A DNA stretch of 64,000 nt, from contig NZ_PDWP01000001.1 in the NCBI RefSeq assembly GCF_010093235.1, positions 124,001 to 188,000 of the forward strand, in the 5' to 3' direction. Both the position numbers and the translations under genes were made by a program. The stretch is from Pseudoxanthomonas suwonensis. GTDB taxonomy: Bacteria; Pseudomonadota; Gammaproteobacteria; Xanthomonadales; Xanthomonadaceae. The notes under the pieces were generated by a model. It worked only from the letters and a program-made list of their open reading frames with translations. It had not been told where the DNA came from and did not search any database. Every line of letters begins with the position of its first letter. Within the stretch, counting starts at the first letter, position 1. Below, in pieces: positions 29,034 through 36,469 of this stretch.

Positions 29034-30359
29034 TCAGTCCTCGACCGGATCCGGGGCAGGCAGGTCGGGCGCGATCAGCTCCAGGGTCCGGCGCAGGGCA
29101 CCGCGTCCCTGGTCGACCAGGCCCAGTCCCGCGGCCACCATGGCCTGGCGCAGCCCGGGATCGCCCAGCAGCGCCTCCAGCGCGTCGCCGACCTCGTTGA
29201 GGTCCTGGCCCACGCGCAGCGCGCCGGCCTCGTCGAGGCGGCGCGAGACCTCGGCGAAGTTGTGCAGGTGCGGACCGGTGACGATCGCCGTGCCCACCGC
29301 CGCCGGCTCCAGGAGGTTGTGCCCGCCCACCGGCTGCAGGCTGCCGCCGACGAAGGCCACGTCGGCGCAGGCGTAGAACGCCATCAGCTCCCCCAGGGTA
29401 TCGACCACGAACACCTCGTCGCCGGCCGCCGGCCAGCCACCTCGGCTGCGCGTGCCCACCTGCCAGCCCGCGGCCGCGGCCTGCGCCTGGACCCGGCCGA
29501 AACGCTCCGGATGCCGCGGCGCCCACAGCAGCAGCAGGTCCGGCCAGCGCGCGCGCAGGCGCCGGTGCAGGGCCAGCACGGCCTCCTCCTCGCCCTCGTG
29601 GGTGCTGGCGGCGATCCACACCGGACGCGGCCGGCCCAGCGCGTCGGCGAACGCCGAACGCAGCGCCCCCAGGCCATCCGGCACCTCCACGTCGTACTTG
29701 AGGTTGCCCAGCACGCGCACCTGGTCCGCGCGCGCGCCCAGCACCTGGAAGCGGCGCGCGTCGGCGGCCGACTGCGCCGCCACGCAGCGCACGGTGCGCA
29801 GGGCGCGGCCCAGCAGCGGCCGCAGCAGCCGGTAGCCGCGCAGCGAGCGCGCCGACAGCCGCGCGTTGAGCACGTACACCGGGATGCGGTGGTCGCGGCA
29901 GCCGAACAGCATGTTCGGCCACAGCTCGGTCTCCATGATCAGCGCCACCGTCGGCCGGAAGTGCTGCAGGAAGCGGTCCACGCTGCCCGGCAGGTCGTAG
30001 GGCAGGTAGACGTGGTCGACGCGCTCGCCCCACAGCGCGCGCACGCGCTGCGAACCGGTGGGGGTGATGGTGGTGACCACCCAGCGCGTGCCCTTGCCCT
30101 GCCGCAACAGCGCGTTGACCAGCGGGGCGGCCGCGTTGACCTCGCCCACCGACACCGCGTGCAGCCACACGCAGGGCCGGCCCTGCTCGGTGCTGTATGC
30201 CGCGTAGCGCTCGTCCCAGCGGCGGAAATACTCGCGCACGCGGAAGCCGCGCGAGACCAGGTGGTAGAGGGTGAAGGGCGACAGCAGGTACAGGGCCAGC
30301 GAATAGAGCCAGCGCACCACGCTTTCGCCCCGTTCCTTGCGCGGAAACGGAGTCGACAT
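29034..30359 (-). CDS. waaA: 3-deoxy-D-manno-octulosonic acid (Kdo) transferase
   Basis: Adds Kdo from CMP-Kdo to lipid IVA, linking lipid A to core in LPS. 441 residues. An N-terminal membrane anchor (VVRWLYSLALYLLSPFTLYH) is followed by a GT-B fold: WLHAVSVGEVNAA, METELWPNMLFGC, STHEGEEEAVL, and GGSLQPVGGHNLLEPAAVG. ATG at 30359 lacks a good ribosome-binding site. A GTG about 14 codons later (ESVVRW) has GGGGCG upstream and could be the true start. 59 bp separate it from the divergent acyltransferase gene. Confidence 0.94.
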   Translation of the reverse strand: MSTPFPRKERGESVVRWLYSLALYLLSPFTLYHLVSRGFRVREYFRRWDERYAAYSTEQGRPCVWLHAVSVGEVNAAAPLVNALLRQGKGTRWVVTTITPTGSQRVRALWGERVDHVYLPYDLPGSVDRFLQHFRPTVALIMETELWPNMLFGCRDHRIPVYVLNARLSARSLRGYRLLRPLLGRALRTVRCVAAQSAADARRFQVLGARADQVRVLGNLKYDVEVPDGLGALRSAFADALGRPRPVWIAASTHEGEEEAVLALHRRLRARWPDLLLLWAPRHPERFGRVQAQAAAAGWQVGTRSRGGWPAAGDEVFVVDTLGELMAFYACADVAFVGGSLQPVGGHNLLEPAAVGTAIVTGPHLHNFAEVSRRLDEAGALRVGQDLNEVGDALEALLGDPGLRQAMVAAGLGLVDQGRGALRRTLELIAPDLPAPDPVED

Positions 30360-30406
30360 GGACGCAGGATAGCCGAGGCGACGCCGGCCGGCCCCGGGCG
30401 CAGGCT

Positions 30407-30419
30407 TAGAATCGGCACA
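30407..30419 (+). promoter_or_regulatory. -10 element directly before the lpxL-type gene (possible leaderless mRNA)
   Basis: TAGAAT at 30407-30412 is followed after six bases by the gene's ATG (30419). Transcription would start at or next to the A of the ATG, giving a leaderless transcript. No clear -35 and no Shine-Dalgarno are seen. Confidence 0.45.
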
Positions 30420-31375
30420 TGAGCGCCGCAGACCCGCCACCTCCCCGCCCCTCCCTCGCCCCGCGCAACTGGCCCATGTGGCTGGCGCTGGGAGTCATGG
30501 TCACCGCCGCGCGCCTGCCCTGGCTGTGGCAGCGCGCGATCGGGCGCGGCATCGGCTGGCTTGCCTGGCGCCTGGCACGTACCCGCCGCCGCGCCGCCGA
30601 GGTCAACATCGCGCTGTGCTTCCCGCAGCAGACGCCGGAGTGGCGCGCACGCCTGGCCCGCGACAGCTTCGACGCGCTGGGCGTCGGCCTGTTCGAGTTC
30701 GCGCGCGCGTGGTGGGGCTCGCTGGCCCCGATCGAACGCCAGGCCCGGATCGAGGGACTGGAGCACCTGCAGGAACTGCAGGCCCAGGGCCGCGGCGTGC
30801 TGCTGGTTTCGGGCCATTTCATGACCCTGGAGATGTGCGGCCGGCTGATGTGCGGCCAGGTGCCGCTGGCCGGCATGTACCGCCGCCACCGCAACCCGGT
30901 GATGGAGTGGGCGGTCAAGCGCGGCCGCCTGCGCTATGCGGTGGCGATGTTCGCCAACAGCGACCTGCGCGGCGCGGTGCGACACCTCAAGCGCGGCGGC
31001 ATGCTGTGGTACGCGCCCGACCAGGACATGCGCGGCAAGGACTCGGTGTTCGCGCCGTTCTTCGGCATGCCGGCCTCGACCATCACCGCCACCCACCAGC
31101 TGGCGCGGGTCACCGGTTGCGCCGTGGTGCCGTTCTTCCACCGCCGCGAGGGCGGGCGCTACATCCTGCGCGTGGCGCCGCCGCTGCCCGACTTCCCCAG
31201 CGAGGACGCGGTGGCCGACACCGCCCGGGTCAACGCGGCGATCGAGGCCATGGTGCGCGAGGCGCCGGCCCAGTACCTGTGGATCCACCGCCGCTTCAAG
31301 CGCCAGCCGCACGGCCGCAGCGACTACTACGACCGCGGCCGCGACCTGCCCACGCCACCGGCTGCGGCCGGCTGA
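30419..31375 (+). CDS. LpxL-family late acyltransferase (Kdo2-lipid IVA lauroyl/palmitoleoyl transferase type)
   Basis: Inner-membrane enzyme that adds a secondary acyl chain to lipid A. 318 residues. An N-terminal hydrophobic helix (MWLALGVMVTAARLPWLW) is followed by the HxxxxE catalytic motif in SGHFMTLEM (about residue 138), MYRRHRNPVMEWAVKRGR, and WYAPDQDMRGKDSVFAPFFG. C-terminal IHRRFKRQP is typical. It sits back to back with waaA, whose product makes its substrate. Which acyl group it transfers cannot be told. Confidence 0.92.
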   Translation: MSAADPPPPRPSLAPRNWPMWLALGVMVTAARLPWLWQRAIGRGIGWLAWRLARTRRRAAEVNIALCFPQQTPEWRARLARDSFDALGVGLFEFARAWWGSLAPIERQARIEGLEHLQELQAQGRGVLLVSGHFMTLEMCGRLMCGQVPLAGMYRRHRNPVMEWAVKRGRLRYAVAMFANSDLRGAVRHLKRGGMLWYAPDQDMRGKDSVFAPFFGMPASTITATHQLARVTGCAVVPFFHRREGGRYILRVAPPLPDFPSEDAVADTARVNAAIEAMVREAPAQYLWIHRRFKRQPHGRSDYYDRGRDLPTPPAAAG

Positions 31376-31393
31376 GCCGGCGCACGCGCCGGC
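31376..31393. terminator. Hairpin between convergent lpxL-type and O-antigen-ligase genes
   Basis: GCCGGCG (31376-31382) and CGCCGGC (31387-31393), loop CACG, right after the TGA at 31373-31375. No T run; a weak terminator at best. Confidence 0.45.
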
Positions 31394-31396
31394 ACC

Positions 31397-32734
31397 TCAA
31401 CGGTGCGTGGCGCCCGCCTCCGCGGGGGTATCCGCGCGGGCATGCAGCAGGCCCGCATGGAGTCCGGCCAGCAGCACCAGCACCCCGCCCCAGAAGGTCG
31501 AGTACGCCGCCAGGTGGGTATTGAGCGGGAACACGGTCGCCGCCAGGGCCAGCAGCGCCGGAGCGGCGCGGAGGCGCGCGCCGGCATCGGCACGCGCCCA
31601 GGCACGCCACGCCACGAACGCCCCGCCCAGCCAGGCCAGCAGGCCGAGGACGCCGGTCTCGCTCAGCAGTTCCAGCACCAGCTGGTGGGCATGCAGCGCA
31701 TCGCCATCGCCCCACGCGGCGGCCTCGCCGGGCGCAGGATCGCAGCCGGCCCAGGCATCGCGGAAGCCGCGCACGCCCACGCCGTTGAGCGGATGCGAGC
31801 GCGCCATGCACAGCGCGCCCTGCCAGATCCGTCCGCGCCCGGACAGCGCGCCGTCCAGTCCACCGGCATCGCCCTGCAGGACCATGGTGGTGCGCGCCAC
31901 GCGCTGCTGCAGCTGCGGCGAGGCCAGGTGGAGCATGCCCAGCGCCAGCACGCCCGCCACGGCGAAGCCCGCCAGCCGCACGGGGCCAAGCACGCGCCAG
32001 CCGGACACCAGCACGACGAGGCCGAACGTCAGCCAGCCGGCGCGCACGCCGCCCAGCAGCACCGCCGCCCCCACCCGGCCGGCGGCGACGCGCCAGCCCC
32101 GGGCCCGGCCGCGGCGCTCCGCCCAGGCCAGGGCGAACGGCGAGAGGCTGGCCAGCACCAGGCCCAGCTTGGGATTGCAGTCGCCGAACACGCCGCTGAC
32201 GCGATCCCAGGCCTGGACCTCGTCGACCGGACACAGCGGGCCGCCGCCGGAAAGCCCCTTCAGCGCGTCCAGGCCGCGGAACAGCGGGCTGGCACCGGCC
32301 AGCGCCTGCACCAGTGCATCGATGCTCCAGGCCAGGGCGAGGACGGCGATGCCACCGGCCACGACGCGGCGACCACGCGGCTCGCGCACGGCGATGGCGA
32401 TCCCCCACAGCAGCGGCAGGTAGCGCAGGTCGGCCAGCGTTTCCTTCCAGGCGCGGCCACGGTCCAGCGCATCCGGCGCGGACAGCAGTTCCGGCAGCCA
32501 GTAGGCACCGAACAGCAGGCCCGCCAGCACGAAAGCACCGCGATCCAGCGGCATCGGCCGGCCGCGGGCGGCGACCCAGGCCAGCTGCCCGGCCACCACC
32601 AGGGCGCCGAGGGAAAACACCGCCTCCGCCGGTCCCGGCAGCGGCCACAGGGCCACGGCAAGCACCACCCAGGCAGGCGTCCACGCGAAGGCACGCCCTG
32701 CGGGGGGCGCGTGCTCAGCCGGCCAGTTCGGCAT
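31397..32734 (-). CDS. O-antigen ligase / Wzy-type polymerase-like membrane protein
   Basis: Polytopic inner-membrane protein of 445 residues with about ten hydrophobic helices. The Wzy_C-type region shows CNPKLGLVLASLSPFALAWA, RGRIWQGALCMARSHPLNGV and HAHQLVLELLSETGVLG, the last with the His/Glu pattern of WaaL-type ligases. Expected role: join an undecaprenyl-linked glycan to lipid A-core in the periplasm. A start at 32734 makes a 20-bp overlap with the upstream glycosyltransferase, implying coupled translation. WaaL against Wzy cannot be decided from sequence; the waaA neighbourhood favours ligase. Confidence 0.82.
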   Translation of the reverse strand: MPNWPAEHAPPAGRAFAWTPAWVVLAVALWPLPGPAEAVFSLGALVVAGQLAWVAARGRPMPLDRGAFVLAGLLFGAYWLPELLSAPDALDRGRAWKETLADLRYLPLLWGIAIAVREPRGRRVVAGGIAVLALAWSIDALVQALAGASPLFRGLDALKGLSGGGPLCPVDEVQAWDRVSGVFGDCNPKLGLVLASLSPFALAWAERRGRARGWRVAAGRVGAAVLLGGVRAGWLTFGLVVLVSGWRVLGPVRLAGFAVAGVLALGMLHLASPQLQQRVARTTMVLQGDAGGLDGALSGRGRIWQGALCMARSHPLNGVGVRGFRDAWAGCDPAPGEAAAWGDGDALHAHQLVLELLSETGVLGLLAWLGGAFVAWRAWARADAGARLRAAPALLALAATVFPLNTHLAAYSTFWGGVLVLLAGLHAGLLHARADTPAEAGATHR

Positions 32735-33827
32735 ACAGGTCCAGGGTGGCCTGCTGCATGGCCTGCAGCGTGAACGGAACGGCGACCGGCGCCGGCGGAT
32801 CGCGCAGCAGGCCCGCGGCCGCGGTGGCCAGCGCATCGGCGTCGAAAGGCGGCACCGCTCCGGCAGGCTGCAGCTGCGCCAGCAGCTCGCCCACCCCGCC
32901 ATGCGCCCAGCCCAGCACGGGGCGGCCCACCGAAAGCGCCTCGACCACCGTGCGACCGAACGCCTCGGGTTTGCGCGACAGCTGCAGCACCAGGTCGCTG
33001 GCGGCGTAGGCGGTGGCGATGCGCGACGTGGCCGGGGTGAACAGCACCGCATCGGCCACGCCCAGCTGCCCGGCCAGCGCCTCCAGTTCGGCGATATAGG
33101 CCTCGCGCCCTGCCTCGCGCGCGCCCGGCAGCCAGAGCCTTGCCTGCGGATGGCCACCGGCGCGCAGCGTCGCCAGCAGTTGCAGCGCATCGGCATGGCC
33201 CTTCAGGCGGGTGCCGCGGCCTGGCAGCAGCAGCAGCGGGTCGGCGCCGGCCAGCGCCGGATGCTCCGTCACCATCGCGGCACGGGCATCGGGGTCGGGC
33301 AGCGGCCGCGGGGGAAACTGCGCTGGATCGATGCCGCGCTCGATCACCCGCAGGCGTGCCGGATCGGTATCGGGGTAATGGCGCAGCACGTAGTCGCGCA
33401 CGGTGTGCGAAACGCAGACAACGCGCTCCCCGCTGGCCATCACCGCGCTGTAGCGGCCCGGCGAGTTCAGTCCATGCACCGTGGTGACCCAGCGCGGGCG
33501 GCGCGCCGCGGGCAGGCTCGCCAGGCCCATGCGCCCCAGCCACGCCGGCAGGCGCGAGCGGGCATGGACGATGTCCGCGCCCACCTCCAGGCACAGCCGG
33601 CGCAGGGCCGGGACATGGCGCAGCACGGCCGGCGACTTGCGGCCGATGGGCAGGGCTATGTGTTCGGCGCCGGCGGCCTGCAGCGCGGGCACCAGGCGAC
33701 CGCCTGCGGAAACGACGATGGCGCGGTGCCCGGAGGCGACCAGCGCGGCGGCGATCTCGAGGGTGGAGCGTTCGACCCCGCCGGATTCCAGCGCCGGCAG
33801 CAACTGGACGACGGTCAGGCGGCGCAT
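32715..33827 (-). CDS. Family 4 glycosyltransferase (LPS core or related glycan)
   Basis: GT-B glycosyltransferase of 370 residues. N-terminal acceptor half opens VVQLLPALESGGVERSTLEI. The donor half has LLLLPGRGTRLKGHADALQL and the E-x7-E motif KPEAFGRTVVEALSVGRPVL. No membrane helix, so it acts at the cytoplasmic face. It overlaps the O-antigen-ligase-like gene and lies near waaA, which points to LPS core or O-chain assembly. Sugar unknown. Confidence 0.88.
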   Translation of the reverse strand: MRRLTVVQLLPALESGGVERSTLEIAAALVASGHRAIVVSAGGRLVPALQAAGAEHIALPIGRKSPAVLRHVPALRRLCLEVGADIVHARSRLPAWLGRMGLASLPAARRPRWVTTVHGLNSPGRYSAVMASGERVVCVSHTVRDYVLRHYPDTDPARLRVIERGIDPAQFPPRPLPDPDARAAMVTEHPALAGADPLLLLPGRGTRLKGHADALQLLATLRAGGHPQARLWLPGAREAGREAYIAELEALAGQLGVADAVLFTPATSRIATAYAASDLVLQLSRKPEAFGRTVVEALSVGRPVLGWAHGGVGELLAQLQPAGAVPPFDADALATAAAGLLRDPPAPVAVPFTLQAMQQATLDLYAELAG

Positions 33828-33858
33828 CGACGGAAGAACGGCCGGCGCCGGGCGTTGC

Positions 33859-34056
33859 TCAGTCGACCAGCTTGTAGATGGCCGAGCAGTACGGGCACTG
33901 GGCCTCGCCGTTGGGCTCGTCCTGGATCGGCAGGTACACGCGCGGGTGCGAGTTCCACAGCGCCATTTCCGGCGTCGGGCAGCTCAGCGGCAGGTCCGCG
34001 CGGTGCACGGTGTAACGCTTCTCGGCATTGGCGGGCGCGGCGGCGGTGGTGTTCAT
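33859..34056 (-). CDS. Zinc-finger domain protein (zf-CHCC type)
   Basis: 65 residues. C-terminal half carries the pattern of PF10276-like small zinc proteins: LPLSCPTPEMALWNSHPRVY and AQCPYCSAIYKL, giving Cys, His and a CxxC pair as metal ligands. Relatives resemble the NDUFS6 assembly subunit of complex I, but the role in bacteria is unclear. 31 bp separate it from the glycosyltransferase start; co-transcription is possible. Confidence 0.85.
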   Translation of the reverse strand: MNTTAAAPANAEKRYTVHRADLPLSCPTPEMALWNSHPRVYLPIQDEPNGEAQCPYCSAIYKLVD

Positions 34057-34136
34057 GGCGTGTAGGTCGGATCGGCAGGAAGCACGCGGATTCTACCAGC
34101 GCGCGCGCCGTCGCGGCCGCCCGCGACCGCAGGAAC

Positions 34137-34163
34137 GGCGCCGGCCCGCCCGGGGCCGGCGCC
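34137..34163 (-). terminator. Hairpin downstream of the yceI-like gene
   Basis: Perfect 11-bp stem GGCGCCGGCCC (34137-34147) and GGGCCGGCGCC (34153-34163), 5-base loop, nine bases past the stop on the minus strand. The T tract is poor (GTTCC). Confidence 0.5.
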
Positions 34164-34171
34164 GCGCGGCA

Positions 34172-34747
34172 TCACTTGGCCTTGGCGTGGGCCTCGGTGG
34201 TGATGCGCAGGGTGACCTCGTCGCCCACGTTCGGGGCGTAGGCGCCCACGCCGAACTCGCTGCGCAGGATGGTGGCGGTGGCGTCGAAGCCGATCGCCGG
34301 GGCCTTGAGCATGGGATGGTCGGCCGCCTTGTTGAAGGTCACGTCCAGCACCACCGGGCGGGTGATGTCCTTGATGGTCAGGTCGCCGGTGACCTTGAGC
34401 TTGCCCTCGCCGGCGGCCTCGACCCTGGTGCTCTTGAACTTCGCGGCCGGGTACTTGGCGGCGTCGAAGAAGTCGGCGCTGCGCAGGTGGTCGTTGAACT
34501 TGCTGCTGAAGGCCTCCAGGCCCGACAGCGGCAGGGTCACTTCCACGCTGGAGGCGGCGACGTTGTCGGCGTCGTAGACCAGGGTGCCTTCCACGTCGCC
34601 GAAGTTGGCGAACGGGTGGGAGAAGCCGAAGTGGCTCCACTGGGCCAGCACGTTGGTGTGGGTCGGATCGAGGTCGTAGGTGACGGGGGCGGCGAAGGCG
34701 GCGCCGGCGAAGGTGGCCAGTACGGCGGCGAGCAGGGTCTTGCGCAT
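34172..34747 (-). CDS. YceI-family periplasmic lipid-binding-like protein
   Basis: 191 residues with a signal peptide (RKTLLAAVLATFAGAAFA). The YceI lipocalin-like beta-barrel shows YDLDPTHTNVLAQWSHFGFS, KVTGDLTIKDITRPVVLDV and FGVGAYAPNVGDEVTLRI. Relatives bind isoprenoids and respond to alkaline or osmotic stress; the ligand here is unknown. ATG at 34747 has AAGGAG seven bases upstream; an upstream in-frame ATG at 34783 would spoil the signal peptide. 47 bp downstream of the nitroreductase gene on the same strand. Confidence 0.92.
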   Translation of the reverse strand: MRKTLLAAVLATFAGAAFAAPVTYDLDPTHTNVLAQWSHFGFSHPFANFGDVEGTLVYDADNVAASSVEVTLPLSGLEAFSSKFNDHLRSADFFDAAKYPAAKFKSTRVEAAGEGKLKVTGDLTIKDITRPVVLDVTFNKAADHPMLKAPAIGFDATATILRSEFGVGAYAPNVGDEVTLRITTEAHAKAK

Positions 34748-34794
34748 GGTGTGGCTCCTTGGGAATTGCGGGGACGACTGCATGGGTCGACGCC

Positions 34795-35382
34795 TCAGAC
34801 GATGCGCGCGGCCTCGTCGAAGGACAGTCGCGGGGAACGCGGGTACAGGCTCGCGGGATCACCGTAGCCGAGGTTGACCAGGATTTCCGAGCGGATGTTC
34901 GTGCCGGCGAAGAAGGCCTCGTCGACCTTGTCGTGGTCGAAGCCGGTCATCGGGCCGGCATCCAGGCCCAGCGCGCGCGCGGCCATGACCAGGTAGCCGG
35001 CCTGCAGGGACATGTTCAGCAGCGAAGGCTTGTCGCGGCCCTCCCGCGGACCTTCGAACCAGGCCTTGGCGTCGGCGTGCGGGAACAGGTACGGCAGCTT
35101 CTCGTGGAAGTCCAGGTCGCGGCCGATGATCACCGTCACCGGCGCGGACATCGTCTTGTCCAGGTTGCCCGGGGCCAGCGCCGGGGCCAGCCTGGCCTTG
35201 GCCTCGGCCGACTTCACGAACACCAGGCGCGCGGGCCCGGTGTTGGCGGCCGTCGGCCCGAGCTTGAGCAGGTCGTAGAGCTGGCGCAGCGTCTCCTCGC
35301 TGACCTCGCCCGAGAAGGCGTTGTAGGTGCGGGCGCTGGTGAACAGCTGGTCGAGGACGGCTTCGTTCAACGGTTGGCTCAT
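34795..35382 (-). CDS. Nitroreductase-family protein, malonic semialdehyde reductase (RutE/HadB) type
   Basis: FMN-dependent oxidoreductase of 195 residues. Family text: [60 protein letters not shown] and [14 protein letters not shown]. The E. coli relative RutE reduces malonic semialdehyde in pyrimidine degradation, but no other rut genes are here, so a housekeeping quinone or nitro-compound reductase is as likely. ATG at 35382; weak ribosome-binding site. Divergent from the ELM1-family gene. Confidence 0.87.
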   Translation of the reverse strand: MSQPLNEAVLDQLFTSARTYNAFSGEVSEETLRQLYDLLKLGPTAANTGPARLVFVKSAEAKARLAPALAPGNLDKTMSAPVTVIIGRDLDFHEKLPYLFPHADAKAWFEGPREGRDKPSLLNMSLQAGYLVMAARALGLDAGPMTGFDHDKVDEAFFAGTNIRSEILVNLGYGDPASLYPRSPRLSFDEAARIV

Positions 35383-35432
35383 GATTTCTGGCAAGGTCTG
35401 GGTGCGGCGCCGGGCCACGGGTGGCGGCAGTG

Positions 35433-35438
35433 TAGAGT
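35433..35438 (+). promoter_or_regulatory. Candidate -10 of the ELM1-family gene
   Basis: TAGAGT at 35433-35438, about 50 bases before the ATG at 35489; no convincing -35. Confidence 0.35.
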
Positions 35439-35488
35439 GTTGCACCGACGCTTTGCCAAACTCGGCCTGGAACGTATTGGAGTCGCGC

Positions 35489-36448
35489 ATGGAACGGAAA
35501 GCGCCCGCCAAGGCCTGGCTGCTGACCGATGGCAACGCCGGCAACGTACGCCAGGCGGAGGCGCTGGCTGCCGCCATGGGCCTGGAATCGCCGCACCTGC
35601 CGACCCTGGCGCCACGGGCGCCCTGGCGCTGGCTGGCCCCGCGACGGATGCCGGGCGCGCGGCACGCGTTCGGGCCCGGCCTGGCCTCCGCGCTGGCCAG
35701 GGGCCAGTCGCCGGAGATCGCCATCGGCTGCGGCCGCCAGGGCGCACTGGCCGGGCGGCTGGCGCGCGAGCATGGTGCCAGGGCGGTGCAGATCCTGGAT
35801 CCGCGCATCGACAGCCGGCACTGGGACGTGGTGGTCGTGCCCGAGCACGACCGCCTGCGCGGCGGCAACGTGGTCACCCTGCTCGGCAGCCTCAACCCGG
35901 TCGATGACGCCTGGCTGGAACGGGCGCGCCAGCAGTTCCGGGCGCTCTGCTCCCTGCCCAGGCCGCGTACGGCGCTGCTGCTGGGCGGCCCGACCCGGCA
36001 GGCGCCGTGGACGCTGCAGACGCTGGAAACCGCCCTGTCGGACTTGCGCGCGCAGGTGCGCGCCGAGTCAGGCAGCCTGCTCGCCACGGTGTCGCGCCGC
36101 ACTCCGGCCGCCGTGTCCGCGCCGCTGCACGCGGCCATGCAGGGCCTGCCGGGCGTGGTCTGGGAAGGTGCCGGCGCCAACCCCTATCCAGGCCTGCTGG
36201 CCTGCGCCGACCGCATCGTGTGCACGCCGGATTCGGTGAACATGCTGTCCGAGGCCTGCGCCACGCGCGCGCCGGTATACGTGATCGAACCCGGCCTGGC
36301 ACGCAGCCGCGCCGGGAGCTTCATCGCCTCGCTGCAGTCGCTCGGCCGCATCCGTGCCACCGGCGGCGACCTGGAGCCGTTCGAGGTCACGCCGCTGCGC
36401 GAGACCGCGCGGGTGGCGGACGTGGTGCGCGAACGCCTGGGCCTGTGA
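35489..36448 (+). CDS. Mitochondrial-fission ELM1-family protein (possible glycosyltransferase-like fold)
   Basis: 319 residues. Opens [20 protein letters not shown] and has [29 protein letters not shown] and [20 protein letters not shown]. This is the bacterial branch of the ELM1 family, whose plant member acts in mitochondrial division. The bacterial proteins have a GT-B-like layout and often lie near LPS genes, so a sugar-nucleotide role is my inference, not shown. ATG at 35489 has GGAG seven bases upstream. Ends 21 bp from the convergent glnE stop. Confidence 0.82.
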   Translation: MERKAPAKAWLLTDGNAGNVRQAEALAAAMGLESPHLPTLAPRAPWRWLAPRRMPGARHAFGPGLASALARGQSPEIAIGCGRQGALAGRLAREHGARAVQILDPRIDSRHWDVVVVPEHDRLRGGNVVTLLGSLNPVDDAWLERARQQFRALCSLPRPRTALLLGGPTRQAPWTLQTLETALSDLRAQVRAESGSLLATVSRRTPAAVSAPLHAAMQGLPGVVWEGAGANPYPGLLACADRIVCTPDSVNMLSEACATRAPVYVIEPGLARSRAGSFIASLQSLGRIRATGGDLEPFEVTPLRETARVADVVRERLGL

Positions 36449-36469
36449 TCCGGCTCCGCGCCACCCTAC

